Shown: positions 51,347-60,219, numbered from the stretch's first letter. The stretch: 64,000 nucleotides of DNA from CAZEBW01 sp964510205 (GCA_964510205.1 CAZEBW010000002.1:60957-124956), one strand, 5' to 3'. The notes: generated by a model from the letters alone, not told the origin. Program-made: numbers and translations.

Positions 51347-54300
51347 TCAGCGAGAACCTCTGTTAACCTCAATCCTCGCTAATAAAATTCTGTCGTCGAG
51401 CATCAGCCCTTGTTGATCGAGAACCGGCAGCCGGTCTCCCGTGGCCGCGTCGTACAGGCCAATCTCGATCACGTATTCGCCCGGCGGGGCATCAGGATCC
51501 ACGGTGATGTCATATCTATCGGTCACCACTTCGCCCTCGATCCACAACGTGGTCGGATGCTGCCCCTGCTTGGGCACGTTGTCCTGCTGCCCCCAGATGC
51601 GATTCTCCTCGTCAATCAGGTGGGTGAACACGGTGTAGCTGGTGTCCATCGGCTGCAAGGCCCGCCAGTAGAGGGTCAGGGGCACAGCCTCGCCGGGACT
51701 GTATTCGGTCCTTTCTAAATCATAACCTAAGAACTTCACCAGGCCTCCAAGGTTCGCTTGGTGAGGATGCTGAACGGTCGGAACGGCAAATTCACGCTCA
51801 ATCCCCACCACGTGAATCTTGCCCATGTCGAGGGCGGGGCCAGCGGAGGAGAACGCTTCCCACAGACCAACCAGGCCGCCGGACGGAGCGATCTTCGGCT
51901 CACACAGCACAATCCCCACGTAGTAATCGCCTTCGGGGACCTCCAGGGGGATGCGCAGAGCGTGCTGTCCTTTCACTATCTCGCCCTCATCCCAAAGGCT
52001 GGTGGGGTACCTATCTCCAGCAGGCTGAATCACTTTCTCGGCCCAAAGCCGCTTGTGCTCATCCACCAGACGAAGGTAGAAAGCGTAATCCTCTGCCAGC
52101 TTCTGCGCAGCCTGCCAGTATGGCCGCACCCACACCCAGTCCCCCGGACGGTAGCTCCCCTCGGTGAAATCGTAGCCGAGGAGTCGAAGGTCCCCGAAAT
52201 CAATGCGCTGACGATGTTCCATAGACAACGAAGTCAGCAAAGGCGTAGAGACCGGCTTTTCCACCTCCAGCGTCCCCATGTCTACCGCCGTCCCCTGCAG
52301 AATGGAATCTTCACCGACAACGGACAACTGACGGCTGTCGTCGTGAACCACCATCTGCAAGCCGTACTGGCCCGGCGGCGTGCCCGCATCAATGAAGAGC
52401 TCGTAGTCGTCTTTGATAATCCGCTCCCTCGGCCATTGGGAAGTGGGATAGCGGCCATTCAGCGGCGCGCGGTCGGCATGTCCCCAGAGGCGATTCTCCG
52501 CATCAAGCAGACGCAGCGAGACCCCGTAATCCTCGTCCAGCTCCTGCTGGGCCTTCCAATACAGATTGAGGTGTAAGAAGCTTCCCCCAGCGGCGGGCCT
52601 ACCCTCCACATCATAACCCAAAAACACAAGCTGGTCCTCAAATTTGGCCTCCAGCGGATGTTGAATCTCAGGCGGGGCATCGAGCACGGGCGGACTGGTC
52701 AGAAAACAAAAAGCTTGCACCAGGGAGGCGTAGCTGTGGAAGCTCCGCTCATCCACCAGGAAGGCGTTCGTCTTGAGCCAGGTCTTGGGCAGAAAATCCG
52801 GATCGCCCCACGGCGGGGTGTGGGAGAGGGCCAACCAGATGCGGTCGTACTCGGCCATCAACTCCTCAAGCGCAGCGATGGTGTCTTCTGCGGGACTGAC
52901 CAGCCGAGGCAAGCCCGTCCAGGGCAAGCCAGCATCCGCATAGTACCTATAAAGCTGAGAGGTGTGGGGCGGATCTACGATAATGACGTCGCCCGGCTGG
53001 GCGTGGGCTTTGAGGTACTCCCCCCAGGCGCGGTGGTCATCCTTGGCGTATTTTTCGTTGTAGAAGTACTGCTGGGTAGCGTGGGCTGAGCCTGCGATCA
53101 TCAAAGCCAAACAACTGGCGAAGACCAGCGGCCATTTCTTCTTGATGGTCGCCAATCCCACAGCCAAAATGAGATAAAAAGCGGGGCTGACCATGATCAA
53201 GTGGCGGATGTTCATGTAGGCCGGTCGGACGTAGGAGAGGAGATAGATAGAAAGGACAGGCACGAACAGGTAGATCAAAGCAGACAGGGCTTTGTTGGAT
53301 GTTGGAGATTGGAAATTGGAAATTGGAGATTGGACATTAGAACGGCGGAAGGCCCTCCAGATTATGGCAACAGCTCCCATCAGGAACACGCCTCGAAAGA
53401 CCCAATGGACAGCCAAGACCCGCTCGGCCTGCACCGATATCCCCAGGCTGAAGGAGTTGGACACGTCGCGCAGGAGATCTAGCAGGGGGATGAAGCGAAA
53501 GCCGGCCATCTCCCCTTTGGGCAAGATGGAAAATCCGTAGTAGAGGATGGGTATGGCAATCAACAGCACCCCAAGCACCGGAATCGCTACCCGCTGCCAC
53601 CCTTCGGTAGGCCCAGAACGCCGCATGGCGCTGCGGATCATAAACGAAACGAAGACCACCAGCTCCGCCAGCAAGATCAAGGCGCTCAGATAGTGAGTGG
53701 CCAGCATGGCTGCGGAGGTCAAAACGTAGACTACAGTCAGTTGGATGTTGGATGTTGGATTTTTGACGTCTGACGTTTCACGTTTCACGTTCGACGTCAA
53801 TATCCTCAACAGGGAGTAGAACGACAGCAAGCCCAAAAACGTGAGCAGGGTGTACATTCTAGCTTCGTGGGAGTACCAGAGGTACAGCGGGGAGATGGCG
53901 CCGAAAAGCGCGGCCAACAGCCCTGCCCGCCGATCGAAGAGGCGCTTCCCAAAGGCGTAGAGCAAGGGCACGGTCAGCACGCTGAAGACCAGGGAGGGAA
54001 AACGCAAGGCAAACTCGCTTTGGCCTGCCAGTTTAACCACAAAGTGCAGCAGGAGGAAGTAGAGGGGCGGGTGATTGTCGAAAGTGATCACCTGCCGGGT
54101 GGCGTCGGTGAGCACGATCTCGTTGGACAAGACGAGGGGCAGATTGTAGTTGGCCCGCTGCAGGCTGAGGCTCTCGTCCCACCACAGGCTTTGATCGCCC
54201 AATCCGTAAACCCCTCGATCGAAGGCCAGGGCGACGAAAAGGATCAACAAAGCACGGTAAAGCCGATCTTGGCTGGTGGGATGTAAATGTGAGGCGGGGG

Positions 54301-54364
54301 ATACATCCGCCCCCCCGCTTCGCTCAGCCGTTCTATCAGCGTTCGATTCCAAAATATCACTCAT
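51347..54364 (-). CDS. PMT_2-like GT-C membrane glycosyltransferase with three C-terminal beta modules
   Basis: 1005 residues. LWWDESLSLQRANY (catalytic acidic pair), NHPPLYFLLLHFVVKLAG and FALRFPSLVFSVLTVPLLYAFGKRLFDRRAG are typical of PMT_2 enzymes. About 11 helices to residue 450, then an external region (YLKAHAQPGDVIIVDPP) and three beta modules (about 565-690, 705-840, 850-1000) of the LGYD ... LYWKA ... PTSLW type. Translated repeats occupy cytoplasmic or loop positions: SNVKRETSDVKNPTSN near 195 and SNVQSPISNFQSPTSN near 345. RQLSVVGED near 670 may be another. Confidence 0.82.
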   Translation of the reverse strand: MSDILESNADRTAERSGGADVSPASHLHPTSQDRLYRALLILFVALAFDRGVYGLGDQSLWWDESLSLQRANYNLPLVLSNEIVLTDATRQVITFDNHPPLYFLLLHFVVKLAGQSEFALRFPSLVFSVLTVPLLYAFGKRLFDRRAGLLAALFGAISPLYLWYSHEARMYTLLTFLGLLSFYSLLRILTSNVKRETSDVKNPTSNIQLTVVYVLTSAAMLATHYLSALILLAELVVFVSFMIRSAMRRSGPTEGWQRVAIPVLGVLLIAIPILYYGFSILPKGEMAGFRFIPLLDLLRDVSNSFSLGISVQAERVLAVHWVFRGVFLMGAVAIIWRAFRRSNVQSPISNFQSPTSNKALSALIYLFVPVLSIYLLSYVRPAYMNIRHLIMVSPAFYLILAVGLATIKKKWPLVFASCLALMIAGSAHATQQYFYNEKYAKDDHRAWGEYLKAHAQPGDVIIVDPPHTSQLYRYYADAGLPWTGLPRLVSPAEDTIAALEELMAEYDRIWLALSHTPPWGDPDFLPKTWLKTNAFLVDERSFHSYASLVQAFCFLTSPPVLDAPPEIQHPLEAKFEDQLVFLGYDVEGRPAAGGSFLHLNLYWKAQQELDEDYGVSLRLLDAENRLWGHADRAPLNGRYPTSQWPRERIIKDDYELFIDAGTPPGQYGLQMVVHDDSRQLSVVGEDSILQGTAVDMGTLEVEKPVSTPLLTSLSMEHRQRIDFGDLRLLGYDFTEGSYRPGDWVWVRPYWQAAQKLAEDYAFYLRLVDEHKRLWAEKVIQPAGDRYPTSLWDEGEIVKGQHALRIPLEVPEGDYYVGIVLCEPKIAPSGGLVGLWEAFSSAGPALDMGKIHVVGIEREFAVPTVQHPHQANLGGLVKFLGYDLERTEYSPGEAVPLTLYWRALQPMDTSYTVFTHLIDEENRIWGQQDNVPKQGQHPTTLWIEGEVVTDRYDITVDPDAPPGEYVIEIGLYDAATGDRLPVLDQQGLMLDDRILLARIEVNRGSR
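53288..53340. repeat. TTGGAAATTGGAGATTGG tandem repeat in coding sequence
   Basis: Six units of (G/A)(A/T)TTGGA; read on the minus strand as SNVQSPISNFQSPTSN between helices of the GT-C protein. Confidence 0.85.
53738..53800. repeat. GGATGTTGGAT plus TTTCACGTTTCACGTTCGAC repeats in coding sequence
   Basis: Two repeat families side by side, read as SNVKRETSDVKNPTSN inside the same GT-C gene. The gene junction region 54365-54633 holds further GGAAGTTGAAGGTTGG and poly-C stretches and no gene that I can support. Confidence 0.8.
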
Positions 54365-54633
54365 TGTCTTTGGAAGTTGAAGGTTGGAATTGGGATTACA
54401 GCCCCCACCCCCAGCCCCCCCAACTTTAGGCTATGCATTACCCACATCCGAGAGGGCATTCGTAGGGCAGGTTGGCGGCGGGGATGGTAGGCTGACGCTG
54501 CTCGACTGGCCTCCTCCCTTGGCAGAATCGCTCTGATTGACAGATCTTCCCGCCGCCTACCTGCCGCACGGTGGTCTCTTGAAATGGCAGGTTGGAAGAG
54601 AGAGTTAGGGGGAAAAGGCCACACCTGCTTGAA

Positions 54634-55398
54634 TCAGTCCGTCTCTCTCCACAATCGCAGGCGGAACTTGAACAAATCCTTGAAGGCCCGCAGAATGACG
54701 CCAATGTTGGCCCCCGTTTGCTCTCCCGCCAGGCGAGGGAAATGGCTCACCGGCACCTCGACGATGTCGAAGCCCTTTCTCTTGGCCCCCACTAGAAACT
54801 CCGTGTCTATCATGGCCCCTTCTGACCTGATGGGCACTTGCAGGAAAACCTCGCGCTTGAACAGCTTGAAAGCGCAGTCCACGTCGCGAGAGACGTAGCC
54901 AAACAGCAGATTGACCAGCGTGGTCCAGCCCCAGGCGAAGAAGCGGCGGACAGGGGGGTCCTGCCGGTCAGCCCGATAGCCGATCACCAGATCTGCGCTT
55001 TCGATGTACGGCAGCAGTTTCTCGATTTCGGAGACATCGTATTGATTGTCGGAGCTAGTAAAGAAGATCAATTCACGGGAAGCGGCCTCAAAACCAGATT
55101 TCAAGGCGCCGCCATAGCCCCGATTGACTTCGTGCCGCACCAGCCTGACACGATGGCCCTCCGCCAGTTCCGCGACGACCTCTGAGGTGCGATCGCGGCT
55201 GCCATCGTCCACCACGATGACTTCGTAATCCGGAGTGAGAGGTTCCATCACCTCCAGCACACTTCTAACCGCCTGGCCCACGTTTTCTTCCTCGTTGTAA
55301 GCAGGCAAGACCACCGATATGCTCGGCTGAAACGTGATGCGCTTGTCCTGAGCGGAGTCGAAGGGTGATGCGTGATGCGTCTCTTCAGCTTTCGTCAT
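54634..55398 (-). CDS. GT2 glycosyltransferase (DPM-like)
   Basis: 254 residues from ATG 55398, overlapping the GIY-YIG gene. SVVLPAYNEEENVGQAV, VIVVDDGSRDRTSEVV, VNRGYGGALKSGFEAA, FFTSSDNQYDVSEIEK (the acidic motif is SDNQYD) and GYRADRQDPPVRRFFAWGW place it with undecaprenyl/dolichyl-phosphate sugar synthases. Residues about 8-18 (HHASPFDSAQDKR) are translated repeats (GCATCACC and the GACTCCGCTCAGGACAAG type). Likely supplies lipid-linked sugar to the adjacent GT-C enzymes. ATG 55413 is an alternative start. Confidence 0.87.
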   Translation of the reverse strand: MTKAEETHHASPFDSAQDKRITFQPSISVVLPAYNEEENVGQAVRSVLEVMEPLTPDYEVIVVDDGSRDRTSEVVAELAEGHRVRLVRHEVNRGYGGALKSGFEAASRELIFFTSSDNQYDVSEIEKLLPYIESADLVIGYRADRQDPPVRRFFAWGWTTLVNLLFGYVSRDVDCAFKLFKREVFLQVPIRSEGAMIDTEFLVGAKRKGFDIVEVPVSHFPRLAGEQTGANIGVILRAFKDLFKFRLRLWRETD

Positions 55399-55642
55399 TG
55401 CACTTCCTTTCAATCAATTCCAATTTGTCGGCACGAGACAGGCGGCGAATGGCTGCCTCTCGCTTTTGCGCCACACTCCTATCGGGCTGCTCCTCGCGGT
55501 AGACCAGGCGCAGCGGCCGCCGGCCACGGGTATACTTGGCCCCTCGTCCGCTGTTGTGAGCCTGCAACCGCCGCTCCAAGTCCGTCGTCCAGCCGGTGTA
55601 GAGCGTCCCGTCAGCGCACTGCAACACGTAAACGACGGCCAT
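55385..55642 (-). CDS. GIY-YIG nuclease-superfamily protein (UPF0213/YhbQ-like)
   Basis: 85 residues from ATG 55642, two bases after the TyrA stop. VYVLQCADGTLYTGWTTDLERRLQAHN holds the GIY-YIG core (YVL and YTG), with the catalytic Arg in ERRLQAHN; GAKYTRGRRPLRLVY and a Glu follow. Short single-domain proteins of this type are widespread; cellular role uncertain. Downstream end overlaps the GT2 start by 14 nt. Confidence 0.88.
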   Translation of the reverse strand: MAVVYVLQCADGTLYTGWTTDLERRLQAHNSGRGAKYTRGRRPLRLVYREEQPDRSVAQKREAAIRRLSRADKLELIERKCNDES

Positions 55643-55644
55643 CG

Positions 55645-56622
55645 CTAGTCCTGATCCCTCGGACGACGCGACCGTCCCAGTCCAAAGAGCTGGCCCATGA
55701 AGTCCTTCATAGAGGGCGCCTCCGGTACTGACGGCCTTTCCCAGTCGCCTTCTTCCCTGGCCCTCAGCCACCTCTGGCGAGCGACGATCGCCTCCTCGAA
55801 GAGCTGGGTCAATTCCTCGGCATCCCCGACCTGAATGGTCTGTTTGAGCTCGCCCAGCCTCTCCGAGCAGGCATCAATCCAACGCACGATGTTCTCGCTG
55901 TTGACGAGGCAGGCATCGCGATAGGTGCTCGGATCGGCAGAGACGAAGCGAGTGGCATTCTCGAACGCGCCCCCAGCCAACCTGCGCATCTCCCGCCAGG
56001 ATGGGCTGCTGGTGGTGACCCCCAGCAAAGCGGCGGAGAGGACAAAGGGCAGGTGCTCCACGCCGGCCATGAGACCGTCGTGCTCCTGGGCATCGAGAAA
56101 ATAGGGCTGAGCTCCCAGCAGGTGGACGAAATCGGAGGCCGCTCGCACCGCATCGGGAGCCGCACTGACTGCGGGGGTGAGACAGTAGGCCACGCCAGCG
56201 AAGAGGTCGGCGCTGGCTGCATCAATGCCCTCCGCTGTCCCGACCCCAGCGACGATGGGATCACCGCCCACGAAATTCACTTCCTGGGGGAGTATCTCCT
56301 CCGCCCATTCGACGACCGGCGACTTGATACTGGCCGTGTCGGTGATCAGGCAGCCCGGTTTGAGGTAAGGGCCAATCGCCGCCAGCGTGTCTTTGATACC
56401 GCCCACGGGGATGGCGATGACGATCAGGTCCGCGTCCTCGCAGGTGGAGACCAGGTTCCAATCGGTCTTGTCCACCGCGCCGATTTTCCTGGCCTGGTTG
56501 GCTGCCGCACGTTCTCGGTCGTGGCCGACTATCTCCAAATCAACTTCAGCTTGGCGCAGCGCCAGCCCGATGGATCCACCAATCAGACCCAAACCCACAA
56601 TCGCAATTCGCGGTTTACTCAT
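55645..56622 (-). CDS. tyrA: Prephenate dehydrogenase
   Basis: 325 residues. AAGGAGGT before ATG. NAD-binding GLGLIGGSIGLAL at the start, VGHDRE, then VIAIPVGG, TDTASIKSPVV (catalytic Ser region). The family's HPMAG block is here GGDPIVAGVGTAEGI, with Asp where a conserved His is usual. The helical domain has EHDGLMAGVEHLPFVLSAAL and ENATRFVSADPSTYRD. Catalyses oxidative decarboxylation of prephenate in tyrosine synthesis. The C-terminal tail is Arg/Pro-rich. Its neighbours are not aromatic-pathway genes. Confidence 0.85.
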   Translation of the reverse strand: MSKPRIAIVGLGLIGGSIGLALRQAEVDLEIVGHDRERAAANQARKIGAVDKTDWNLVSTCEDADLIVIAIPVGGIKDTLAAIGPYLKPGCLITDTASIKSPVVEWAEEILPQEVNFVGGDPIVAGVGTAEGIDAASADLFAGVAYCLTPAVSAAPDAVRAASDFVHLLGAQPYFLDAQEHDGLMAGVEHLPFVLSAALLGVTTSSPSWREMRRLAGGAFENATRFVSADPSTYRDACLVNSENIVRWIDACSERLGELKQTIQVGDAEELTQLFEEAIVARQRWLRAREEGDWERPSVPEAPSMKDFMGQLFGLGRSRRPRDQD

Positions 56623-56652
56623 CGAAACCTCCTTGAAACTAGAAGCTAAAAG

Positions 56653-57252
56653 TTAATTCACCCCATCGGCCTCTTGCAGGGCAGCCAGCAGCTTGTCCTG
56701 GCGCGTCGTAAGCGGATTGCTGGCGGGCGGCTGTTGGTGACGCCGAATCAGCTCTATGGTGACGTGCGAGCAGCCCGCGTCCTGGGCCAACTGCGCCCCC
56801 AGCTCAGGATGGCGCTGGTGGACGAAGAACGGATAAAGCCAACTGCGCGGCTCGTCCACGGCCAGCCCCCCCTCAGTCCCCCCCAATTCTGGGGGGGAAG
56901 CCAACTTGCCAAGTAGCTGAGGCCAGAGAGCTTCGATCAGCACGATGAGCACGCGGTGCCACAGCCGCAGCCGCCCCCCCTTCGACAAGCGCCGTCCTGA
57001 GATTGTCGAAGGGCTCAGGACACCGCCGCTCTTGCCCACGTCGTGCAACAGGGCCGCTGCCAGCAGGTCGCGATCTGTGTGCTGTTTTCTCCGCAGGGCG
57101 TGGAAGACATCCAGCCCGTGGCGCTGGTCGGATCGCGGCATCCGTCGAAAAAGCTCAGCCTGGGGAGGAGCCAGGTATTCGCTCAGCAAGTCGAGCTCCT
57201 GTTTCGGCGCCCAAGCTGTCAACGCCCGGAAGAACTGGCTGACCCGATACAC
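56653..57252 (-). CDS. HD-domain phosphohydrolase-like protein with two repeat insertions
   Basis: 199 residues. HGLDVFHALRR, LLAAALLHDVGKS (HD motif near residue 70) and a late GCSHVTIELIRRHQQPP. Directly after the HD, GGVLSPSTISGRRLSKGG is the translated TCGAC...CTCAGG repeat, and about 40 residues later SPPELGGTEGG is the translated poly-C/G repeat. Both lie between predicted helices. Abuts the M50 gene (stop 57253). Substrate unknown. Confidence 0.8.
   Translation of the reverse strand: MYRVSQFFRALTAWAPKQELDLLSEYLAPPQAELFRRMPRSDQRHGLDVFHALRRKQHTDRDLLAAALLHDVGKSGGVLSPSTISGRRLSKGGRLRLWHRVLIVLIEALWPQLLGKLASPPELGGTEGGLAVDEPRSWLYPFFVHQRHPELGAQLAQDAGCSHVTIELIRRHQQPPASNPLTTRQDKLLAALQEADGVN
56975..57024. 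repeat. TTCGACAAGC...GTCGAAGGGCTCAGGACA repeat in coding sequence
   Basis: CCTTCGACAAGCGCCGTCC and GATTGTCGAAGGGCTCAGG form an imperfect palindrome; read on the minus strand as VLSPSTISGRRLSK. The GT2 gene at 28247 carries a related ILSPST...LSK insert. Confidence 0.85.
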
Positions 57253-57912
57253 CTAGATACCTACCATCAAGCGATAGATCAAGCGATACGGCACCCCAAG
57301 AATCAGTCCCAGAATGCTGACAGGCAGGATTTGATCGGCCATGATCAGCAAGATGAAGATGAGGTAGCCTTGAGTCTGCAGCCTGTCCAGCGCTTCTGAG
57401 ACCCGGTAGGCCCAGGGAGCGCGGATGAGGCTGAGAATCCCCTGCAAGACGCTGCCGCCATCCAACGGGGGGATGGGCAGCAAGTTAAAGAGCGCGATGC
57501 CGATGTTGACGCTGATCACGATGAGGAGCAGGTTCACCACCGACCACGGCAGCGACAGCCCCATCCTGATGGGCACGGCTACGATAGCGGCCAGGATCAG
57601 ATTGGACAAAGGCCCTGCTGCGGCCACCATCCCCATGCCCAACCGAGGCCCGTTGCGCAGATAGGTTGGATTCACCGGCACCGGCTTGCCCCAGCCGATG
57701 CCGAATCCGTAGAAAACGCTGAACAGCATCATCATGGTGCCCAGGGGGTCCAGGTGAACCAACGGATTCAGGGACAAGCGCCCCTGGTAGCGGGCCGTGG
57801 GATCGCCCAGCTCGTTGGCCATCCAGGCGTGGGCAAACTCGTGCACATCAATGGCAATCAGCAGAGAGAGCAAGAAGGCTACGGTTTCCAGTAAACTACG
57901 ACCCAGGATCAT
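57253..57912 (-). CDS. Site-2 protease family (M50) membrane metallopeptidase
   Basis: 219 residues from ATG 57912 (AGGAG 4 nt upstream; an ATG at 57930 has no such site). About five helices. VHEFAHAWMANELGD provides the HExxH zinc site and NLLPIPPLDGGSVLQ the third ligand Asp. GKPVPVNPTYLRNGPRLGM is typical of the short FPG/YwhC-like subgroup without PDZ. Intramembrane proteolysis of unknown substrate. First gene of a long minus-strand run down to 47882. Confidence 0.9.
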   Translation of the reverse strand: MILGRSLLETVAFLLSLLIAIDVHEFAHAWMANELGDPTARYQGRLSLNPLVHLDPLGTMMMLFSVFYGFGIGWGKPVPVNPTYLRNGPRLGMGMVAAAGPLSNLILAAIVAVPIRMGLSLPWSVVNLLLIVISVNIGIALFNLLPIPPLDGGSVLQGILSLIRAPWAYRVSEALDRLQTQGYLIFILLIMADQILPVSILGLILGVPYRLIYRLMVGI

Positions 57913-57993
57913 TATTCTCCTTCGTTTCATACAAGGCGTCTTGGACAGAGGTTATTATAGCACAAAACGAAGAGGAGGCAAAGATAGAACGAA

Positions 57994-58023
57994 TTCGCCA
58001 TATCGGGACGGGTGTGCTATAAT
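57994..58023 (+). promoter_or_regulatory. Promoter of the DUF951 gene
   Basis: TATAAT at 58018-58023 within TGTGCTATAAT; the -35 region (TTCGCC) is poor. Confidence 0.5.
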
Positions 58024-58045
58024 AGCAACAGGGAGGACACAGGCC

Positions 58046-58234
58046 ATGCCCATGGACATTCGTTTAGGCGACGTGGTGCGATTGCGCAAGCAGCATCCTT
58101 GCGGGGGCTACGAGTGGGACGTGGTGCGGTTGGGAGCCGACATCGGCATCAAGTGCCGCACCTGCGGCCGCCGCCTGCTGCTGCCCCGCCGCAAGTTTGA
58201 GAAGAGTGTGAAGAAGTTGGTTAGTCGGGGGTAG
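58046..58234 (+). CDS. DUF951 family small protein
   Basis: 62 residues. GGGAGGAC 7 nt before ATG. MDIRLGDVVRLRKQHPCGG then CRTCGRRLLLPRRKFEKSVKK: the conserved HPCG and CxxC of DUF951, possibly a metal site. The family is small, basic and widespread in Firmicutes and Chloroflexota; nucleic-acid or ribosome association has been suggested but is not established. Confidence 0.88.
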   Translation: MPMDIRLGDVVRLRKQHPCGGYEWDVVRLGADIGIKCRTCGRRLLLPRRKFEKSVKKLVSRG

Positions 58235-58263
58235 CTTGAAACGCGAGAAGGACACATATCAAC

Positions 58264-58333
58264 AGGATTCACGGATCAAGTGACTTGGACTGAGGGAAAA
58301 TCCGCAAATCCTGCCCATCCGCGTTCTTACACC
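58264..58333. repeat. AATCCTGCCCATCCG repeat, copy 2
   Basis: GGATCAAGTGACTTGGAC, then AAATCCGCAAATCCTGCCC and GTTCTTAC, matching 5818-5896 closely. It occupies the gap immediately before the next start codon, leaving no clear ribosome site. Confidence 0.75.
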
Positions 58334-58336
58334 TAA

Positions 58337-59458
58337 ATGCCCAAGAAAGTTCTCATCCTCACATCCGACACCGGAGGCGGCCACCGCAGCGCGGCCGAAG
58401 CGATTGCCGAGGGACTGGAGCGCGTCAGTCCAGGCGACTTCGACGTGCAACTTTTCGACTTCATCGCCGACGGCACGCCCTTCCCTTTGAACCGCTCCGC
58501 GCGGCTGTACCGACCCGCTGTGGATTACGGCGGCCCGCTGTGGGGCTGGTTCTGGCGACTGAGCGACGACCCCAGGCGGATGGCGGTTCTCCTGAAGCTG
58601 TTCATCCCCTGGGCCAGGAGCAGGCTCGCCCGACTGCTTCGCCAGACAAGGCCTCAGGCCGTGGTCTCTGTCCACTCGCTGAGCAACCATCTGGCCGTGC
58701 AGGCCGTGAGAGGGCTGGGCAAGGCCATCCCCGTCGTCACCCTGGTCACCGACCTGCGGCGGGCCTACGCCTCCTGGTTCTGCCCCACTGTGGACCTCTG
58801 CATGGTCCCCAGCGACCTCGTCCGCCAGAAGGCCCTGTCCTGCGGCTTATCACGCCAGCAGATCAAAGTGACCGGACTGCCGGTGAGCCTGAAGTTCGGG
58901 CAAGAGCGGGAACCGAAAAGCGAGCTGAAGGAGAAGCTGGGCTTGAGACCCGATCTGCCAGCCCTGCTCCTCGTGGGGGGCGGCGAGGGGATGAGCCAGG
59001 TCTTCCCCATCGCCAGGGCCATCGCCCAGGCGCACCTGCCGGCCCAACTGCTGGTGGCCGCCGGTCGAAATGGGGCACTGAGACGGCGGCTGGAAAGCGC
59101 GGCCTGGGAGATCCCCACCACGGTCTTGGGCTTCGCAGACAACATGCCAAAGCTGATGGCCGCGTCCGAGGTCATCATCACCAAGGCCGGGCCAGCCACC
59201 ATCAGCGAGGCCATCGCCTGCGGCCTGCCCATCCTCGTCAGCGGGGCCATCCCCTACCAAGAAGACCTCAACGCCGCTTACGTGGTGGAGAACGACGTGG
59301 GGCAGTTGGCTGAGGAGCCTGGCGACATCGTCAGGCTCCTGCGGGAATGGCTGCGGCCAGGGAACGCGGAACTGAACCGAATGGCTGGCAACGCCCGCCG
59401 CCTGGCATGTCCACAGACGACTTTGGAAGTGGCTCGCCTGATCGCTGAGCTCTGCTAG
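58337..59458 (+). CDS. GT28-like glycosyltransferase (MGDG synthase/UgtP-type)
   Basis: 373 residues. LILTSDTGGGHRSAAEAI at the start, FDFIADGTPFPLNRSARLY, VSVHSLSNHLA, TLVTDLRRAYASWF in the N-terminal acceptor domain. Donor domain: LLLVGGGEGMSQVF, VLGFADNMPKLMAASEVIITKAGPATISEAIACGLP. This matches diacylglycerol glucosyl- or galactosyltransferases that make membrane glycolipids from UDP-sugar. Followed by an intergenic repeat. Confidence 0.9.
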   Translation: MPKKVLILTSDTGGGHRSAAEAIAEGLERVSPGDFDVQLFDFIADGTPFPLNRSARLYRPAVDYGGPLWGWFWRLSDDPRRMAVLLKLFIPWARSRLARLLRQTRPQAVVSVHSLSNHLAVQAVRGLGKAIPVVTLVTDLRRAYASWFCPTVDLCMVPSDLVRQKALSCGLSRQQIKVTGLPVSLKFGQEREPKSELKEKLGLRPDLPALLLVGGGEGMSQVFPIARAIAQAHLPAQLLVAAGRNGALRRRLESAAWEIPTTVLGFADNMPKLMAASEVIITKAGPATISEAIACGLPILVSGAIPYQEDLNAAYVVENDVGQLAEEPGDIVRLLREWLRPGNAELNRMAGNARRLACPQTTLEVARLIAELC

Positions 59459-59572
59459 CTTGACAATGTTAGACTTTTGTGCTAGCTGTCATTGCGAGCC
59501 GAAGGCGAAGCAATCCCCTCCCCGCGACTTGGAGATTGCTTCGGTGAAAACAGCACACCTCGCAATGACACC
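59459..59572. repeat. CATTGCGAG repeat, copy F
   Basis: TTGACAATGTTAGAC (left flank, also seen beside copies A and D) leads to TGTCATTGCGAGCC and ends CGCAATGACA near 59570. Confidence 0.8.
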
Positions 59573-59604
59573 CCTGCAGTAGCAGGGATTGAGGGGGCAT
59601 TGAA

Positions 59605-60219
59605 ATGATCGAGATAGAAGAAGCACGTCCATACTACACCGACTCCGACGCAGCCCACGACTTCGACCACGTCCTGCGCGTCCTGGCCCTGGCGGAGCGC
59701 ATCGGTCAGGCCGAAGGCGCCGCGACGGACATCGTGCGAGCAGCCGCGCTCCTCCACGACGTGGCTCGGAGCGAGCAAGAGCACAGCGGGACCTGCCACG
59801 CCCAAGCGGGAGCTAAACGAGCGCGGCAAATTCTGGCCGGCCACCCCGCCGACAAAGTCGAGGCCGTGGCCCAAGCCATCGCCTCCCACCGCTTCCGCGA
59901 CAAGGTCATCCCCCAAACGCTGGAGGCCAAAGTCCTCTACGACGCCGACAAGCTGGACGCCATCGGCGCCATCGGCATCGCCCGCGCCTACGCCCTGGCC
60001 GGCAAGCGAGGCCAGCGACTCTGGGCGGAGAGCCCCGCCGGCTCACTCACCGAGACGCAATCCGCCCACTACACCCCGGTCCACGAATTCGCTTTCAAGC
60101 TCTCCCAAGTCAAAGCCGCTCTCTTCACCGCCACCGCCCGCCAGATCGCCGAGGGGCGACATCGCTACCTGGTCGAGTTCTTCGCCCGCCTGGACGCGGA
60201 GGTGCAAGGCGAACGCTGA
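59605..60219 (+). CDS. HD-domain metal-dependent phosphohydrolase (YedJ-like)
   Basis: 204 residues. HDFDHVLRVLALAERIG, AALLHDVARSE (HD), AIASHRFRD and VLYDADKLDAIGAIGIARAYA are the ordered motifs of the YedJ/RsgI-type HD proteins. It probably hydrolyses a nucleotide or phosphate ester. Single gene with repeats before it and a regulatory region after. Confidence 0.85.
   Translation: MIEIEEARPYYTDSDAAHDFDHVLRVLALAERIGQAEGAATDIVRAAALLHDVARSEQEHSGTCHAQAGAKRARQILAGHPADKVEAVAQAIASHRFRDKVIPQTLEAKVLYDADKLDAIGAIGIARAYALAGKRGQRLWAESPAGSLTETQSAHYTPVHEFAFKLSQVKAALFTATARQIAEGRHRYLVEFFARLDAEVQGER

Noticed and set aside
54365..54633. Short frames between the GT-C and GT2 genes
   Set aside because: No start signals or recognisable domains; sequence is repeat-like and C-rich.
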